DNA from: Halomonas sp. I5-271120 | GTDB taxonomy: Bacteria > Pseudomonadota > Gammaproteobacteria > Pseudomonadales > Halomonadaceae | Length of the DNA stretch: 64,000 nucleotides | Assembly: GCF_030553075.1 (NCBI RefSeq) | Contig: NZ_CP130701.1 | Span: 1,860,001 to 1,924,000, forward strand | Reading direction: 5' to 3' | In this document: one piece after another, positions 1-8,786 of the stretch | Layout: each line of letters starts with the position of its first letter | Position numbering within the stretch: the first letter of the stretch is position 1 | Made by a program: the position numbers and the translations under genes | The notes under the pieces: model-generated | What the model was told of the DNA's origin: nothing | Seen by the model: the letters and a program-made list of their open reading frames with translations, nothing else | The model's database searches: none

Positions 1-3000
1 CAGCAGTAGCGCACAACCGCCCAGGAAGGTTCGCTGCCGCCCAGGCAGCTCAGAAATTAGATACCGGCGAAAGTATCCAGATACTCGAGTTCGCTGCCGC
101 CCAGGCAGCTCAGAAACGCGAGGGCCAGCGCGTCGCCGCGATACAGGGGTTCGCTGCCGCCCAGGCAGCTCAGAAATCGCCGGACACCTGCTGTGACCGA
201 AAGTCGCCGTTCGCTGCCGCCCAGGCAGCTCAGAAAGCTGAAATCACGCGCCACCGGCAGCATGACGTGTTCGCTGCCGCCCAGGCAGCTCAGAAATATG
301 CTCCCGGCGAGACGGCGGGCGAGCAAAACGTTCGCTGCCGCCCAGGCAGCTCAGAAATCTATCCGGTTTTTCCTGCCCGCTATCGCGGGGTTCGCTGCCG
401 CCCAGGCAGCTCAGAAACAGCCGCGCCAGTCGGGCGGGTATGAGTCGGGGTTCGCTGCCGCCCAGGCAGCTCAGAAAATGGCCGACGCCATGGCCAAGCA
501 CACCGCGCAGTTCGCTGCCGCCCAGGCAGCTCAGAAAATACAACCCCCTATCTATCGCGTCAGCAGCAGGTTCGCTGCCGCCCAGGCAGCTCAGAAAGCT
601 TTCACGTCGTGCATAAAGGCACGGCCCGAGTTCGCTGCCGCCCAGGCAGCTCAGAAAGTTGCAAGCGCGGCCATGAATGCCCCGGGAAAGTTCGCTGCCG
701 CCCAGGCAGCTCAGAAAGATGACCTGCCGCGCGTCGACGTGACCGGCACGTTCGCTGCCGCCCAGGCAGCTCAGAAAACCTGGAACTCGGCGATCAGATC
801 CTTGATGCCGTTCGCTGCCGCCCAGGCAGCTCAGAAACTGGAGAAGCTAGGGGAGTGGGCGCAAGGCCTAGTTCGCTGCCGCCCAGGCAGCTCAGAAATT
901 GGGACGTGACGTTCCAATGCGAAGCATAGCGTTCGCTGCCGCCCAGGCAGCTCAGAAAAGGGCCAGCGCCACGCCCATAACGGCGAGTTCGTTCGCTGCC
1001 GCCCAGGCAGCTCAGAAAAAGCAGGCCCACCACGGCGGGGGCTGCGGCCAGTTCGCTGCCGCCCAGGCAGCTCAGAAATTTGCGAGGGGCTGCAACGCAC
1101 TTCGGCGCAGGTTCGCTGCCGCCCAGGCAGCTCAGAAAATCTCTAGCGCCTCGCTGTGCGCCTGGCTGCTGTTCGCTGCCGCCCAGGCAGCTCAGAAAGT
1201 GCTGCTGATAGGGGAATAGGCTTAGGTGGAGTTCGCTGCCGCCCAGGCAGCTCAGAAACAAGCCCGCCAGCTAGTCGAGCAGTGGGGCAAGTTCGCTGCC
1301 GCCCAGGCAGCTCAGAAAAAGGCATGGGCGGCGGCCTCGCCGGTCAGGCGGTTCGCTGCCGCCCAGGCAGCTCAGAAAGCTCGAAAAGCCGCCGAGGCCG
1401 AGGGCGTCACGTTCGCTGCCGCCCAGGCAGCTCAGAAAAACCGGCGTGCCGGCGGCGGCCGCACTGATTCGTTCGCTGCCGCCCAGGCAGCTCAGAAATG
1501 CGAAACCAACAGGGCTATCGAGATCATCCTGTTCGCTGCCGCCCAGGCAGCTCAGAAATCCTTGCGATGCTCGTTCAGATAGGCATCCAGGTTCGCTGCC
1601 GCCCAGGCAGCTCAGAAACATTGCTGCACGGTCTGTGCAGACACGCCAAGGTTCGCTGCCGCCCAGGCAGCTCAGAAACACTCCATTCCGTCATCGCTCT
1701 CTCCTCCCGTGTTCGCTGCCGCCCAGGCAGCTCAGAAAAAGCTCGAGGCGCTGATGGAGGGTGAATGCGAGTTCGCTGCCGCCCAGGCAGCTCAGAAAAC
1801 TACTGCGGGAGCATGGTCGAGCTAGTCAGCGTTCGCTGCCGCCCAGGCAGCTCAGAAACAATTCCGACAACTCGGCCAGCGTGTACTCCTGTTCGCTGCC
1901 GCCCAGGCAGCTCAGAAAAGCACGGCGAGCAGCTCGCGCTGAAGCATGTTGTTCGCTGCCGCCCAGGCAGCTCAGAAATGGAAGCGCTCGGCCGTTGCCG
2001 GCTCGCCGCCGTTCGCTGCCGCCCAGGCAGCTCAGAAAAGCATCAGCCACCGCCTCGCCAAGGCCGTGGTGTTCGCTGCCGCCCAGGCAGCTCAGAAACT
2101 CGGCGGTGACGCGGTCGGCGTCTACAAAGGGTTCGCTGCCGCCCAGGCAGCTCAGAAATGTGAGCGTGAGCCCTGAAAGCGCCCCGCGGCGTTCGCTGCC
2201 GCCCAGGCAGCTCAGAAAGGTACCGAGACAAGCTGCTCGATGCCGTGCTGGTTCGCTGCCGCCCAGGCAGCTCAGAAATATGGGACCCCGACGAAGATCA
2301 CCGCGTAGCGGTTCGCTGCCGCCCAGGCAGCTCAGAAAGCGCCCGCCCCTCACGGATATCGGCGAGAATGTGTTCGCTGCCGCCCAGGCAGCTCAGAAAG
2401 CGCAGAAACTCGCCACGAAGGTCCGGAATCCGTTCGCTGCCGCCCAGGCAGCTCAGAAAGACCAAAAATGGGTGGATGGAGTTACCATCTAGTTCGCTGC
2501 CGCCCAGGCAGCTCAGAAATACCGCAATAAGCATTACCTCAACACCGTCAAGTTCGCTGCCGCCCAGGCAGCTCAGAAATGCGATAAGGGGCGCTGGGCC
2601 GAGTATCTGCGGTTCGCTGCCGCCCAGGCAGCTCAGAAAAGGAGGGGAACGCGGTCAGGCTATCGGCATCGGTTCGCTGCCGCCCAGGCAGCTCAGAAAA
2701 CCTGGGCACCTACGGTATTCGCGTAGTCGAGGTTCGCTGCCGCCCAGGCAGCTCAGAAACCGAGTATTCACAGGCAATAAGCACCCTCATAGTTCGCTGC
2801 CGCCCAGGCAGCTCAGAAATGTCGCTCCGTCATCTTCCTGTAGTAGTCGCGGTTCGCTGCCGCCCAGGCAGCTCAGAAAACCAGAGCAAGAGCGCTGGCC
2901 GTCTCGAGGGTGTTCGCTGCCGCCCAGGCAGCTCAGAAAATTCCACCCAGTCCTTGCACTCCTGCGGTACCGTTCGCTGCCGCCCAGGCAGCTCAGAAAC

Positions 3001-4383
3001 CGTGCTGACAGCATGGGAGCAGTTGCCGCTGGTTCGCTGCCGCCCAGGCAGCTCAGAAATGACGCTCGACCACGCCGTAGGCCAGTGACACGTTCGCTGC
3101 CGCCCAGGCAGCTCAGAAATGAAGGACGGGGCCATCGTGCCCGTGTCGAATGTTCGCTGCCGCCCAGGCAGCTCAGAAATCGATCGGCTCTGCGCTGCCT
3201 GCCTTTACATCGTTCGCTGCCGCCCAGGCAGCTCAGAAATCAATGGCCGGCGCCTAGAGCAACGCCAGCGCGTTCGCTGCCGCCCAGGCAGCTCAGAAAT
3301 TCGCGGCTGCGATAGGTATCGAGTGTGCGAGGTTCGCTGCCGCCCAGGCAGCTCAGAAAGGAGAGCTCGGTGCGCTCCTTGAATGCTTGGAGTTCGCTGC
3401 CGCCCAGGCAGCTCAGAAAAAGTACGCCACGTTCGAGGACATCAACGACGTGTTCGCTGCCGCCCAGGCAGCTCAGAAAACGTCCATGCCTGCATCGAGG
3501 AGCAGAAGCGGGTTCGCTGCCGCCCAGGCAGCTCAGAAATGATGGATGGAGATGATTGATGAGGATCTTTGGTTCGCTGCCGCCCAGGCAGCTCAGAAAT
3601 GTGCCACTCCACAAACAAGGCGATCCGCTGCGTTCGCTGCCGCCCAGGCAGCTCAGAAATACACCCGGCCCAAGGGTCGGCGGCTCATGAGGTTCGCTGC
3701 CGCCCAGGCAGCTCAGAAAACCCCGAGAAGCTTGAGCGCTTTGATCGGGTCGTTCGCTGCCGCCCAGGCAGCTCAGAAATGCTGGTGGCAGACATGCCGC
3801 TCGCCCTGGAGGTTCGCTGCCGCCCAGGCAGCTCAGAAACCATATTCGTCAGGGCACCCTCAATCGTGTCGATGTTCGCTGCCGCCCAGGCAGCTCAGAA
3901 ATCAGCAATGGGCGTGCCGTTACTTCAGTCGAATGTTCGCTGCCGCCCAGGCAGCTCAGAAAATGACGACGCAGATATTGCGCGAGGCGGCATTGTTCGC
4001 TGCCGCCCAGGCAGCTCAGAAATGAAGATCAGGGACGCTACTACGCCAAGTTCAAGTTCGCTGCCGCCCAGGCAGCTCAGAAAAGGCCGGCCAGATGCTC
4101 ACGCTTGATCATCGCGTTCGCTGCCGCCCAGGCAGCTCAGAAAATCCACGCCCCATAGCGAACGCCGACGCCGTAGTTCGCTGCCGCCCAGGCAGCTCAG
4201 AAACGGCCGCAATGGAACAGATGGCACCGAGACGCGTTCGCTGCCGCCCAGGCAGCTCAGAAAAGGACCCCTTCACCGCCTCCGCCTCCGATGTGGTTCG
4301 CTGCCGCCCAGGCAGCTCAGAAAAAGTGGCTCGCCGAGAACCGCCAGCGCCAGCCGTTCGCTGCCGCCCAGGCAGCTTAGGTA
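1..4383 (+). CRISPR. Type I-F CRISPR array, 73 repeats / 72 full spacers (leader end outside window)
   Basis: A 28-bp repeat recurs with a period of 60 bp from 29 to 4383. It begins GTTCGCTGCCGCCCAGGCAG and ends CTCAGAAA. I count 73 repeat starts (29, 89, 149 and so on to 4356) and 72 complete spacers, almost all 32 bp. Bases 1-28 are the end of another spacer, so the array continues to the left. The CTGCC-GCCCA-GGCAG stem-loop followed by an 8-nt handle is typical of type I-F (Csy/Cas6f) repeats and places crRNA transcription on the plus strand. All repeats appear identical except the last (4356-4383), which ends CTTAGGTA; degeneracy at this end marks the trailer side. Spacers of 33-34 bp occur at 297, 838, 2339, 3840, 3902 and 4023. 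No cas gene lies in the window; cas genes are expected upstream to the left. Spacer targets cannot be named from sequence alone. Confidence 0.98.
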
Positions 4384-4395
4384 TCCATGCAAAGG

Positions 4396-4427
4396 CCGGC
4401 CCGGGAGAGAGCTCCCGGGCCGGTTTT
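4396..4427 (+). terminator. Intrinsic terminator just after the CRISPR array
   Basis: A perfect 12-bp stem (CCGGCCCGGGAG, 4396-4407, with CTCCCGGGCCGG, 4412-4423) has an AGAG loop and is followed by TTTT at 4424-4427. It starts 13 bp after the final repeat, so it probably ends the pre-crRNA. The hairpin is also placed to stop the converging glpQ transcript, though the minus-strand tail (CCTTTGC) is poorer. Confidence 0.8.
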
Positions 4428-4457
4428 ATGCGTGCGAGCGCGAGATTGGGTGCGGGT

Positions 4458-5381
4458 TCAGTCCACGATGGCGTTCAGGCGGTCGGGGAAGTTGGTGAAC
4501 ATGCCGTCGACGCCCCAGTCGATCAGCCGCTGCATGTCTTCCGGTTCGTTGATGGTATAGGGATGCACCAGCAGGCCGTTGGCGTGGGCTTGGTCGACGA
4601 AGCTGGCATCCATAACGTCCCGGTCTTCGTAGGTGACGTTGGGGCCGATGCCTACGGCGTAGTCGGCGATGGCCTGAAAGTCGGCGTCGGTGATCTCAGC
4701 GGGGGCCGGGGTCACGCCGGTCCATTCGACGAGGCCGTCGCTGTCTTCAGTGGTGGAGTACCACACCAGCTGCACCAGCGGGATGTCAGGGTTGAGCGCA
4801 TGGATCTGCTGCAGGCTGTCCTGGCTGAACGATTGGATGATCACGGAGCCGGCATCCACGAGGCCTTCTGCTTCAAGCGTCTCGACCAGGGCGCGCTGCA
4901 GGTCGGGGTAGCGTTCGGGCGACTTGGTCTCGATGTAGTAGCGCACGTCGTCGCCGTAGCGGTCGATCACTTCGTCCAGGGTCAGCAGCTGGGCGCCGGC
5001 GTAGGCGTCATCGGCGCGCTCGGGGTGAGCCTGGTTGAACCAGGAGCCGGCATCCAGGGCCTTGAGCGCTTCAAGGGTGTGATCCTTTACGTTGCCTTCG
5101 CCGTTGGTGGTGCGATCCAGGGTGTCGTCATGAATCACCATCAGCCGGTTGTCGGCGCTCATGTGAAGGTCCAGCTCGAGGTAGTCAGCGCCCATGTCGC
5201 GGGCTTTGTCGTAGGCGGGCCAGGTGTGCTCCGGGGCGTAACCGCTGGCCCCGCGGTGGGCGATGATCTGGAAGCCCTGAAGGTCGGTGAGCTGTTGTTC
5301 GAGCGCGTCGGCCTGGGCGGCGAGCGGGGTGATGCCAAGCGCGAGGGTGGCGGCGAGCGGTAGACGAGGAAGGTGTTTCAT
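4458..5381 (-). CDS. glpQ: Glycerophosphodiester phosphodiesterase, exported
   Basis: This 307-residue protein should hydrolyse glycerophosphodiesters from phospholipid turnover to glycerol-3-phosphate and an alcohol. Residues 1-26 look like a Sec signal peptide ending AQADA, so it is probably periplasmic. The GDPD TIM-barrel motifs are present: HRG at 42-44, Glu51, the metal-binding E-L-D at 69-71 and the catalytic H-D at 84-85. Length fits the single-domain family. No strong Shine-Dalgarno precedes the ATG, but the signal peptide begins exactly there. It converges on the CRISPR array and shares the hairpin between them. The gene symbol rests on family resemblance; UgpQ-type enzymes are usually cytoplasmic and shorter. 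Confidence 0.88.
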   Translation of the reverse strand: MKHLPRLPLAATLALGITPLAAQADALEQQLTDLQGFQIIAHRGASGYAPEHTWPAYDKARDMGADYLELDLHMSADNRLMVIHDDTLDRTTNGEGNVKDHTLEALKALDAGSWFNQAHPERADDAYAGAQLLTLDEVIDRYGDDVRYYIETKSPERYPDLQRALVETLEAEGLVDAGSVIIQSFSQDSLQQIHALNPDIPLVQLVWYSTTEDSDGLVEWTGVTPAPAEITDADFQAIADYAVGIGPNVTYEDRDVMDASFVDQAHANGLLVHPYTINEPEDMQRLIDWGVDGMFTNFPDRLNAIVD

Positions 5382-5550
5382 GAGGATTCTTTTATTGAAT
5401 GTTCGTGCAATAACCTAGCCCTCCTGTAGCGCATTGGCAACGTCAGGCTAGGCCAGGCAAGAAGGTCTGCCTGCTGATGCACGGCGACACGCCGAGCGTA
5501 GGCGATGATTGAGTAGCGTTTAAAAGAAGGGCCGGTGAGGGCTGATGACG

Positions 5551-5579
5551 TTGACAGAATCCGTAGGGATGCCTAGATT
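5551..5579 (+). promoter_or_regulatory. Sigma-70 promoter of the 82-aa gene
   Basis: TTGACA (5551-5556) is a perfect -35 box. A 17-bp spacer leads to TAGATT (5574-5579), four of six matches to the -10 consensus. The predicted start site falls at the beginning of the Fur box at 5585. It points at the gene starting at 5627. Confidence 0.75.
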
Positions 5580-5584
5580 GCAAA

Positions 5585-5599
5585 TGACAATCGTTATCA
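5585..5599. promoter_or_regulatory. Fur box
   Basis: TGACAATCGTTATCA matches the 7-1-7 Fur consensus TGATAATnATTATCA at 12 of 14 informative positions. It sits inside a longer near-palindrome (5581-5603) flanked by CAAATGA and TCATTTG. It lies at the expected transcription start, the standard position for iron-dependent repression. Confidence 0.75.
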
Positions 5600-5626
5600 T
5601 TTGCTAGTCCTGTCAAGGAGAGCGTC

Positions 5627-5875
5627 ATGCCCTATCAGATCGATACCCGTCTCAAGGGAGCCAATCCTAGCCTGCAGATTCGTGATTCAAGCTCTGGCTC
5701 TGTGCGCCTGGCCTGGGAATACCCGCGTCGCGCCTCGTCTGATGGTGAAGACGAGGAATTGTTGGCGCTCAAGCGCGAGGAGGCGATTCATGAACTGTTC
5801 CGCCGGCTGTTTCTGCTAACCACGGAGCAGTACCTGAAAGGGGAAGCAGGCGAAGGAGAAGGCACGTGGATGTGA
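5627..5875 (+). CDS. Unknown 82-aa protein, predicted Fur-regulated
   Basis: I do not recognise this protein. It has 82 residues, begins MPYQIDTRLKG and has an N-terminal half rich in polar residues. A charged, probably helical segment follows (about residues 46-72, with REEAIHELFRRLF). There is no signal peptide, membrane span or cysteine. The ATG has a good ribosome site (AAGGAG, 5615-5620). The upstream region carries a strong sigma-70 promoter overlapped by a Fur box, so it is expected to be expressed under iron limitation. It does not resemble the HemP/HmuP small haem-uptake proteins, which was my first thought. It stands alone: glpQ diverges and the next gene converges. Confidence 0.7.
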   Translation: MPYQIDTRLKGANPSLQIRDSSSGSVRLAWEYPRRASSDGEDEELLALKREEAIHELFRRLFLLTTEQYLKGEAGEGEGTWM

Positions 5876-5923
5876 ACGGCCTATTGAGAGTGCACTGCGC
5901 CCGGTACGTGGGCGCGGCGACTC

Positions 5924-6066
5924 GGCAATGTCTGAAAAAGTACTGCGCTCGTCCATGCGGCGTTAAAAATCGGCTCAAGATGCTCATTTACACCCCGTAA
6001 ACTCCGCTCTTTCGCCGATTTTTGCCTTGTCTGGCCTTCGCTCGTCGACTTTCCAGACACAGCCTA
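5924..6066. repeat. Dispersed element with imperfect terminal inverted repeats, long copy
   Basis: The left end GGCAATGTCTGAAAAAGT (5924-5941) and the right end ACTTTCCAGACACAGCC (about 6048-6064) are imperfect inverted repeats. The interior has a second inverted pair, AAAAATCGGC and GCCGATTTTT. A shortened copy lies at 37298-37349 in opposite orientation. It keeps both ends but has lost the DNA between two CGCTCGTC direct repeats (about 5946-5953 and 6039-6046). The size suggests a MITE- or REP-like non-coding element. Confidence 0.65.
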
Positions 6067-6074
6067 GGCGCTGA

Positions 6075-7331
6075 TCAGCTTTTGTGGCGGGTGTTGTAGA
6101 CGGTTTCGTCGAGTTCGCCTTCGCTCTTGCCGACTAGGGTGGTGACCATCAGGTCGCCGGCCACGTTCACGCTGGTACGTGCCATGTCGAGGATGCGGTC
6201 GATGCCGGCAATCACGGCGATGGCTTCCAGCGGTAGGCCGATCTGGGCCATGACGATGGACAGCATGACGAGCCCTGCGCCGGGCACGCCAGCGGTGCCG
6301 ATGGAGGCCAGGGTGCCGGTGACGATGATCATGCCGTAATCGGCCATGCTCAGGTCGACGCCCAGCAGCTGGGCGATGAATACCGCCACCACGCCTTGAT
6401 AAATGGCGGTGCCGTCCATGTTGATGGTGGCGCCAACCGGCAGCACGAAGCCCGCCACGCCTTCGGAAACCCCCAGGTTCTTTTGGGCGCAGCGCAGCGA
6501 GACCGGCAGGGTGCCGGAAGATGACGCAGAAGAGAACGCGACCACCAGGGCGTCGAGAATGCCCTGCAGATAGCGCAGCGGGTTCAGGCGGCCGAGCAGG
6601 GCCAGCAGGCCGGAGTAGACCAGCAGCACGTGCAGCACGCTTGCCAGGTAGGCGACGCCGATGACCTTGGCCAGGGGCAGCAGCACGTCGAGGCCATAGC
6701 TGCCGGCCACGTGGGCGATCAGGCCGAACACGCCGAAGGGCGCAAAGGCCATGACGATGTTGGTCAGCTTGACCATGGCCTCGGCGAAGCTCTCGAAGAC
6801 GCGCACGGTGGGCTCGCCTTTCTCGCCGGTCAGGGTCAGGGAGATGCCAAGGCCGATGGCGAAGACGATGATCTGCAGGATATTGCCGCTGGCCAGGGCG
6901 TCGATGGGGTTCTGGGGCACGAGCCCGACCAGAATGTCGATTAGGCTCGGCGCCTCCTTGGCCTCGACGCCGGATTCGAAGCTCATCTCAAGCCCGACGC
7001 CGGGCTGGAATATCCAGGAGGCGAGCAGGCCGATAGCGATGGCGAAGGCCGTGGTCAGTAGGTACAGGGCGATGGTGCGTGCCCCGATGCGCCCCATTTT
7101 CTGGGGATCGCGCATGGCGGTGATGCCGACTACCAGGGTGGAGAACACCAAGGGCACGATCAGCATCTTGATGGCATTGATGAAGATATCGCCAAGGGGT
7201 TTGAAGATGCTGGCGTCCTTGCCCATCAGGGCGCCGGCGAGAACGCCAAGTACCAGGCCGGTGAGGATTTTCTGCCAAAGCGGGATGCGCTGCCAGGCAT
7301 TGTTGCCGGAGGCAGTGGCTTGATGCGACAC
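6075..7331 (-). CDS. Dicarboxylate/amino acid:cation symporter (DAACS family)
   Basis: This 418-residue inner-membrane carrier belongs to the GltP/DctA family, which imports glutamate, aspartate or C4-dicarboxylates with Na+ or H+. Family signatures are clear: the serine-rich re-entrant loop (SSASSSGTLPVS), the NMDGTAIYQ motif of TM7, the GVPGAG loop of HP2 and the DMARTSVNVAGD motif of TM8 that contacts substrate. The N-terminus is cytoplasmic and polar before the first membrane span at about residue 20. An RBS (AAGGAG) precedes the start, 11 bp away. Substrate cannot be fixed from sequence. It is a single-gene unit next to the dispersed element. Confidence 0.92.
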   Translation of the reverse strand: MSHQATASGNNAWQRIPLWQKILTGLVLGVLAGALMGKDASIFKPLGDIFINAIKMLIVPLVFSTLVVGITAMRDPQKMGRIGARTIALYLLTTAFAIAIGLLASWIFQPGVGLEMSFESGVEAKEAPSLIDILVGLVPQNPIDALASGNILQIIVFAIGLGISLTLTGEKGEPTVRVFESFAEAMVKLTNIVMAFAPFGVFGLIAHVAGSYGLDVLLPLAKVIGVAYLASVLHVLLVYSGLLALLGRLNPLRYLQGILDALVVAFSSASSSGTLPVSLRCAQKNLGVSEGVAGFVLPVGATINMDGTAIYQGVVAVFIAQLLGVDLSMADYGMIIVTGTLASIGTAGVPGAGLVMLSIVMAQIGLPLEAIAVIAGIDRILDMARTSVNVAGDLMVTTLVGKSEGELDETVYNTRHKS

Positions 7332-7476
7332 GTCAGACTCCTTTCTGTGTTGTGGTTGTACAGTGGTGCTTGATGCTGCAAACCAACGATATTACAGGAA
7401 GGAGTTTGGGTTTATTTGCTGATAGGTAATAGATTTTTCTGTCGATGAGACATGTCGAATGACGCCACGACAGCGG

Positions 7477-8208
7477 TTATAGCACTTCCTCGAGCAGGTC
7501 CTTGAAGGCGGCCCAGGAGTGCTGGTCGGCGCGAGCGTCGTAGCGGTCGCTGCCCAGCACGGTGAAGGCATGCGGGGCGCCGGAGTAGATCTGTATCTCG
7601 TAGGTGGCGTTGGCGGCTTCAAGCTCCTGGGATAGGGCGGCGACCTGGTCCATGCCGATCGACTCGTCGGCGCCGCCATGAGCCACCAGCAGTGGCGGCA
7701 TGTCGGCGGGGTAGGCTTGGCCTTCGGGAGTGGCGAGGCCGCCATGGAAGGTGGCGTAGCCCTTGATGTGCTCGGCGAGGCCGGAGCGAGCCAGCTCGAG
7801 GACCACGGCGCCGCCGAAGCAGTAGCCCATCACCACGGTGTCGGTGGCGCCCAGTCGCTGCGCCTGGGCGAGTGCCGCCAGGGTGCGCTCGCGCATGGCC
7901 TCGCGGTCTTCGTAGAGCTTGGCGGTCTCGGCCTTCTTGGCGTCGGTATCCACCGGGCGGTTGCCGGCGCCGTAGAGGTCGGCGGCGAAGGCGTCATAGC
8001 CCTGCGCGGCCAGCATGTCGGCGCGGCGGATCTCGTAGTCGGTCAGCCCATCCCAGTCGTGAATGATCAGCACGCCGCCCTTGGGCTCGCCCTGGGCGGC
8101 GGCGTGGTAGCCCTGATAGGGCTGGCCGTTGATCTCGTAGTCGACGGCCTGACCGGCCAGCGCCGGAGCGGCAGCGACACTCAGCAGCAGCGAATAAAGG
8201 GCTTTCAT
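7477..8208 (-). CDS. Dienelactone hydrolase family protein, exported
   Basis: This is a 243-residue alpha/beta hydrolase of the DLH family. Start chosen at 8208, where GGAGG lies 7 bp upstream and a signal peptide (MKALYSLLLSVAAAPALA) begins; an in-frame ATG 13 codons earlier lacks this support. Motifs: the HDWDGLTDY loop near the oxyanion hole, the nucleophile elbow G-Y-C-F-G-G with a cysteine nucleophile typical of DLH, an acidic residue in the HGGADESIG segment and a C-terminal His in SGAPHAFTV. The secretion signal is shared by many DLH-like proteins of unknown substrate, so carboxymethylenebutenolidase activity should not be assumed. Confidence 0.85.
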   Translation of the reverse strand: MKALYSLLLSVAAAPALAGQAVDYEINGQPYQGYHAAAQGEPKGGVLIIHDWDGLTDYEIRRADMLAAQGYDAFAADLYGAGNRPVDTDAKKAETAKLYEDREAMRERTLAALAQAQRLGATDTVVMGYCFGGAVVLELARSGLAEHIKGYATFHGGLATPEGQAYPADMPPLLVAHGGADESIGMDQVAALSQELEAANATYEIQIYSGAPHAFTVLGSDRYDARADQHSWAAFKDLLEEVL

Positions 8209-8261
8209 GGCGAACCTCCGGGGCGGAGCAGCGACATCGCTGCTCACGGCAGTCAGGACGA

Positions 8262-8321
8262 TCTGGTCAATACGAGCTTGGCCAATACGAGCCTGGTCAT
8301 TATGCGCTTAGCCAAGCCGGG
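8262..8321. repeat. Imperfect 15-bp tandem repeat, 4 units, abutting a stop codon
   Basis: Units TCTGGTCAATACGAG, CTTGGCCAATACGAG, CCTGGTCATTATGCG and CTTAGCCAAGCCGGG follow each other without gaps. The array ends at the base before the stop codon of the minus-strand gene at 8322. It is one of many such arrays in this window. Confidence 0.7.
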
Positions 8322-8633
8322 CTAGTCGTCGTCATCGGGTAGCGTTGACTCGATGGCACGCATGGCGTCGGGCAGGCGCACCATGTCGCCGATGCTGAGT
8401 TTGCCGTGGGCCTGCTTGCGCTCGCCGGTGCGCGGGTTGGTCAGGGCGACCACTTCGCCGATGCTGGTGTCGCCGTCGACGAAGGCCTCGACCCGCACGC
8501 GGGCGGTGATGCCATGGTAGTGGCCGGTGATGATGCTGCCCGGGTGCGGCTCGACGTACTCGTCTTGGGTATTGGCGTAGAAGGCGAGCACGCTGTACTT
8601 GCCGGGGTCATCCCATTCCACGTGCTTGTGCAT
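8322..8633 (-). CDS. Conserved-looking hypothetical protein, 103 aa
   Basis: I do not recognise a family. The protein is acidic (ending DDDD), soluble, and has no signal peptide, membrane span or cysteine. A middle segment alternates hydrophobic and charged residues (ITARVRVEAFVDGD), suggesting a small beta fold. The ATG is preceded by AAGGAG at a spacing of 7, so translation is well supported. Tandem-repeat tracts flank it on both sides (8262-8321 and 8651-8725). It is separated from typA by about 390 bp and from the DLH-like gene by about 113 bp, both on the same strand. Confidence 0.7.
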   Translation of the reverse strand: MHKHVEWDDPGKYSVLAFYANTQDEYVEPHPGSIITGHYHGITARVRVEAFVDGDTSIGEVVALTNPRTGERKQAHGKLSIGDMVRLPDAMRAIESTLPDDDD

Positions 8634-8650
8634 CTTGGCGCTCCTTATCG

Positions 8651-8725
8651 GGCAATGAACTCGGGGTTATTAACTCTTGGATATCAACTCTTTGTCATTA
8701 ACTCAGGGCCATGAGTTCAGGGAAT
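8651..8725. repeat. Imperfect 15-bp tandem repeat, 5 units
   Basis: Five 15-bp units share the core ATnAACTC: GGCAATGAACTCGGG, GTTATTAACTCTTGG, ATATCAACTCTTTGT, CATTAACTCAGGGCC and ATGAGTTCAGGGAAT. The tract begins just upstream of the ribosome site of the 103-aa gene. With 8787-8906 and the typA terminator it fills the 390-bp gap 8634-9024, which holds no convincing gene. Confidence 0.65.
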
Positions 8726-8786
8726 GAATCTGCTGCGACGTGCGTCTGGCGTATGGGCGCTTCGCCTGGCCGGACGCTCTTCTTGG

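Noticed and set aside
57..4108. Many overlapping open frames on both strands with repeated blocks such as FAAAQAAQK, SLPPRQLR and FLSCLGGSE
   Set aside because: They are translations of the CRISPR repeat, which has no stop codon in several frames; no ribosome sites or coding signature.
4095..5363. 422-codon plus-strand frame running from the CRISPR array over glpQ
   Set aside because: Antisense to glpQ, with its first part made of CRISPR repeats.
5627..5875. HemP/HmuP haem-uptake regulator
   Set aside because: Size and Fur control fit, but the characteristic C-terminal HemP motif is absent.
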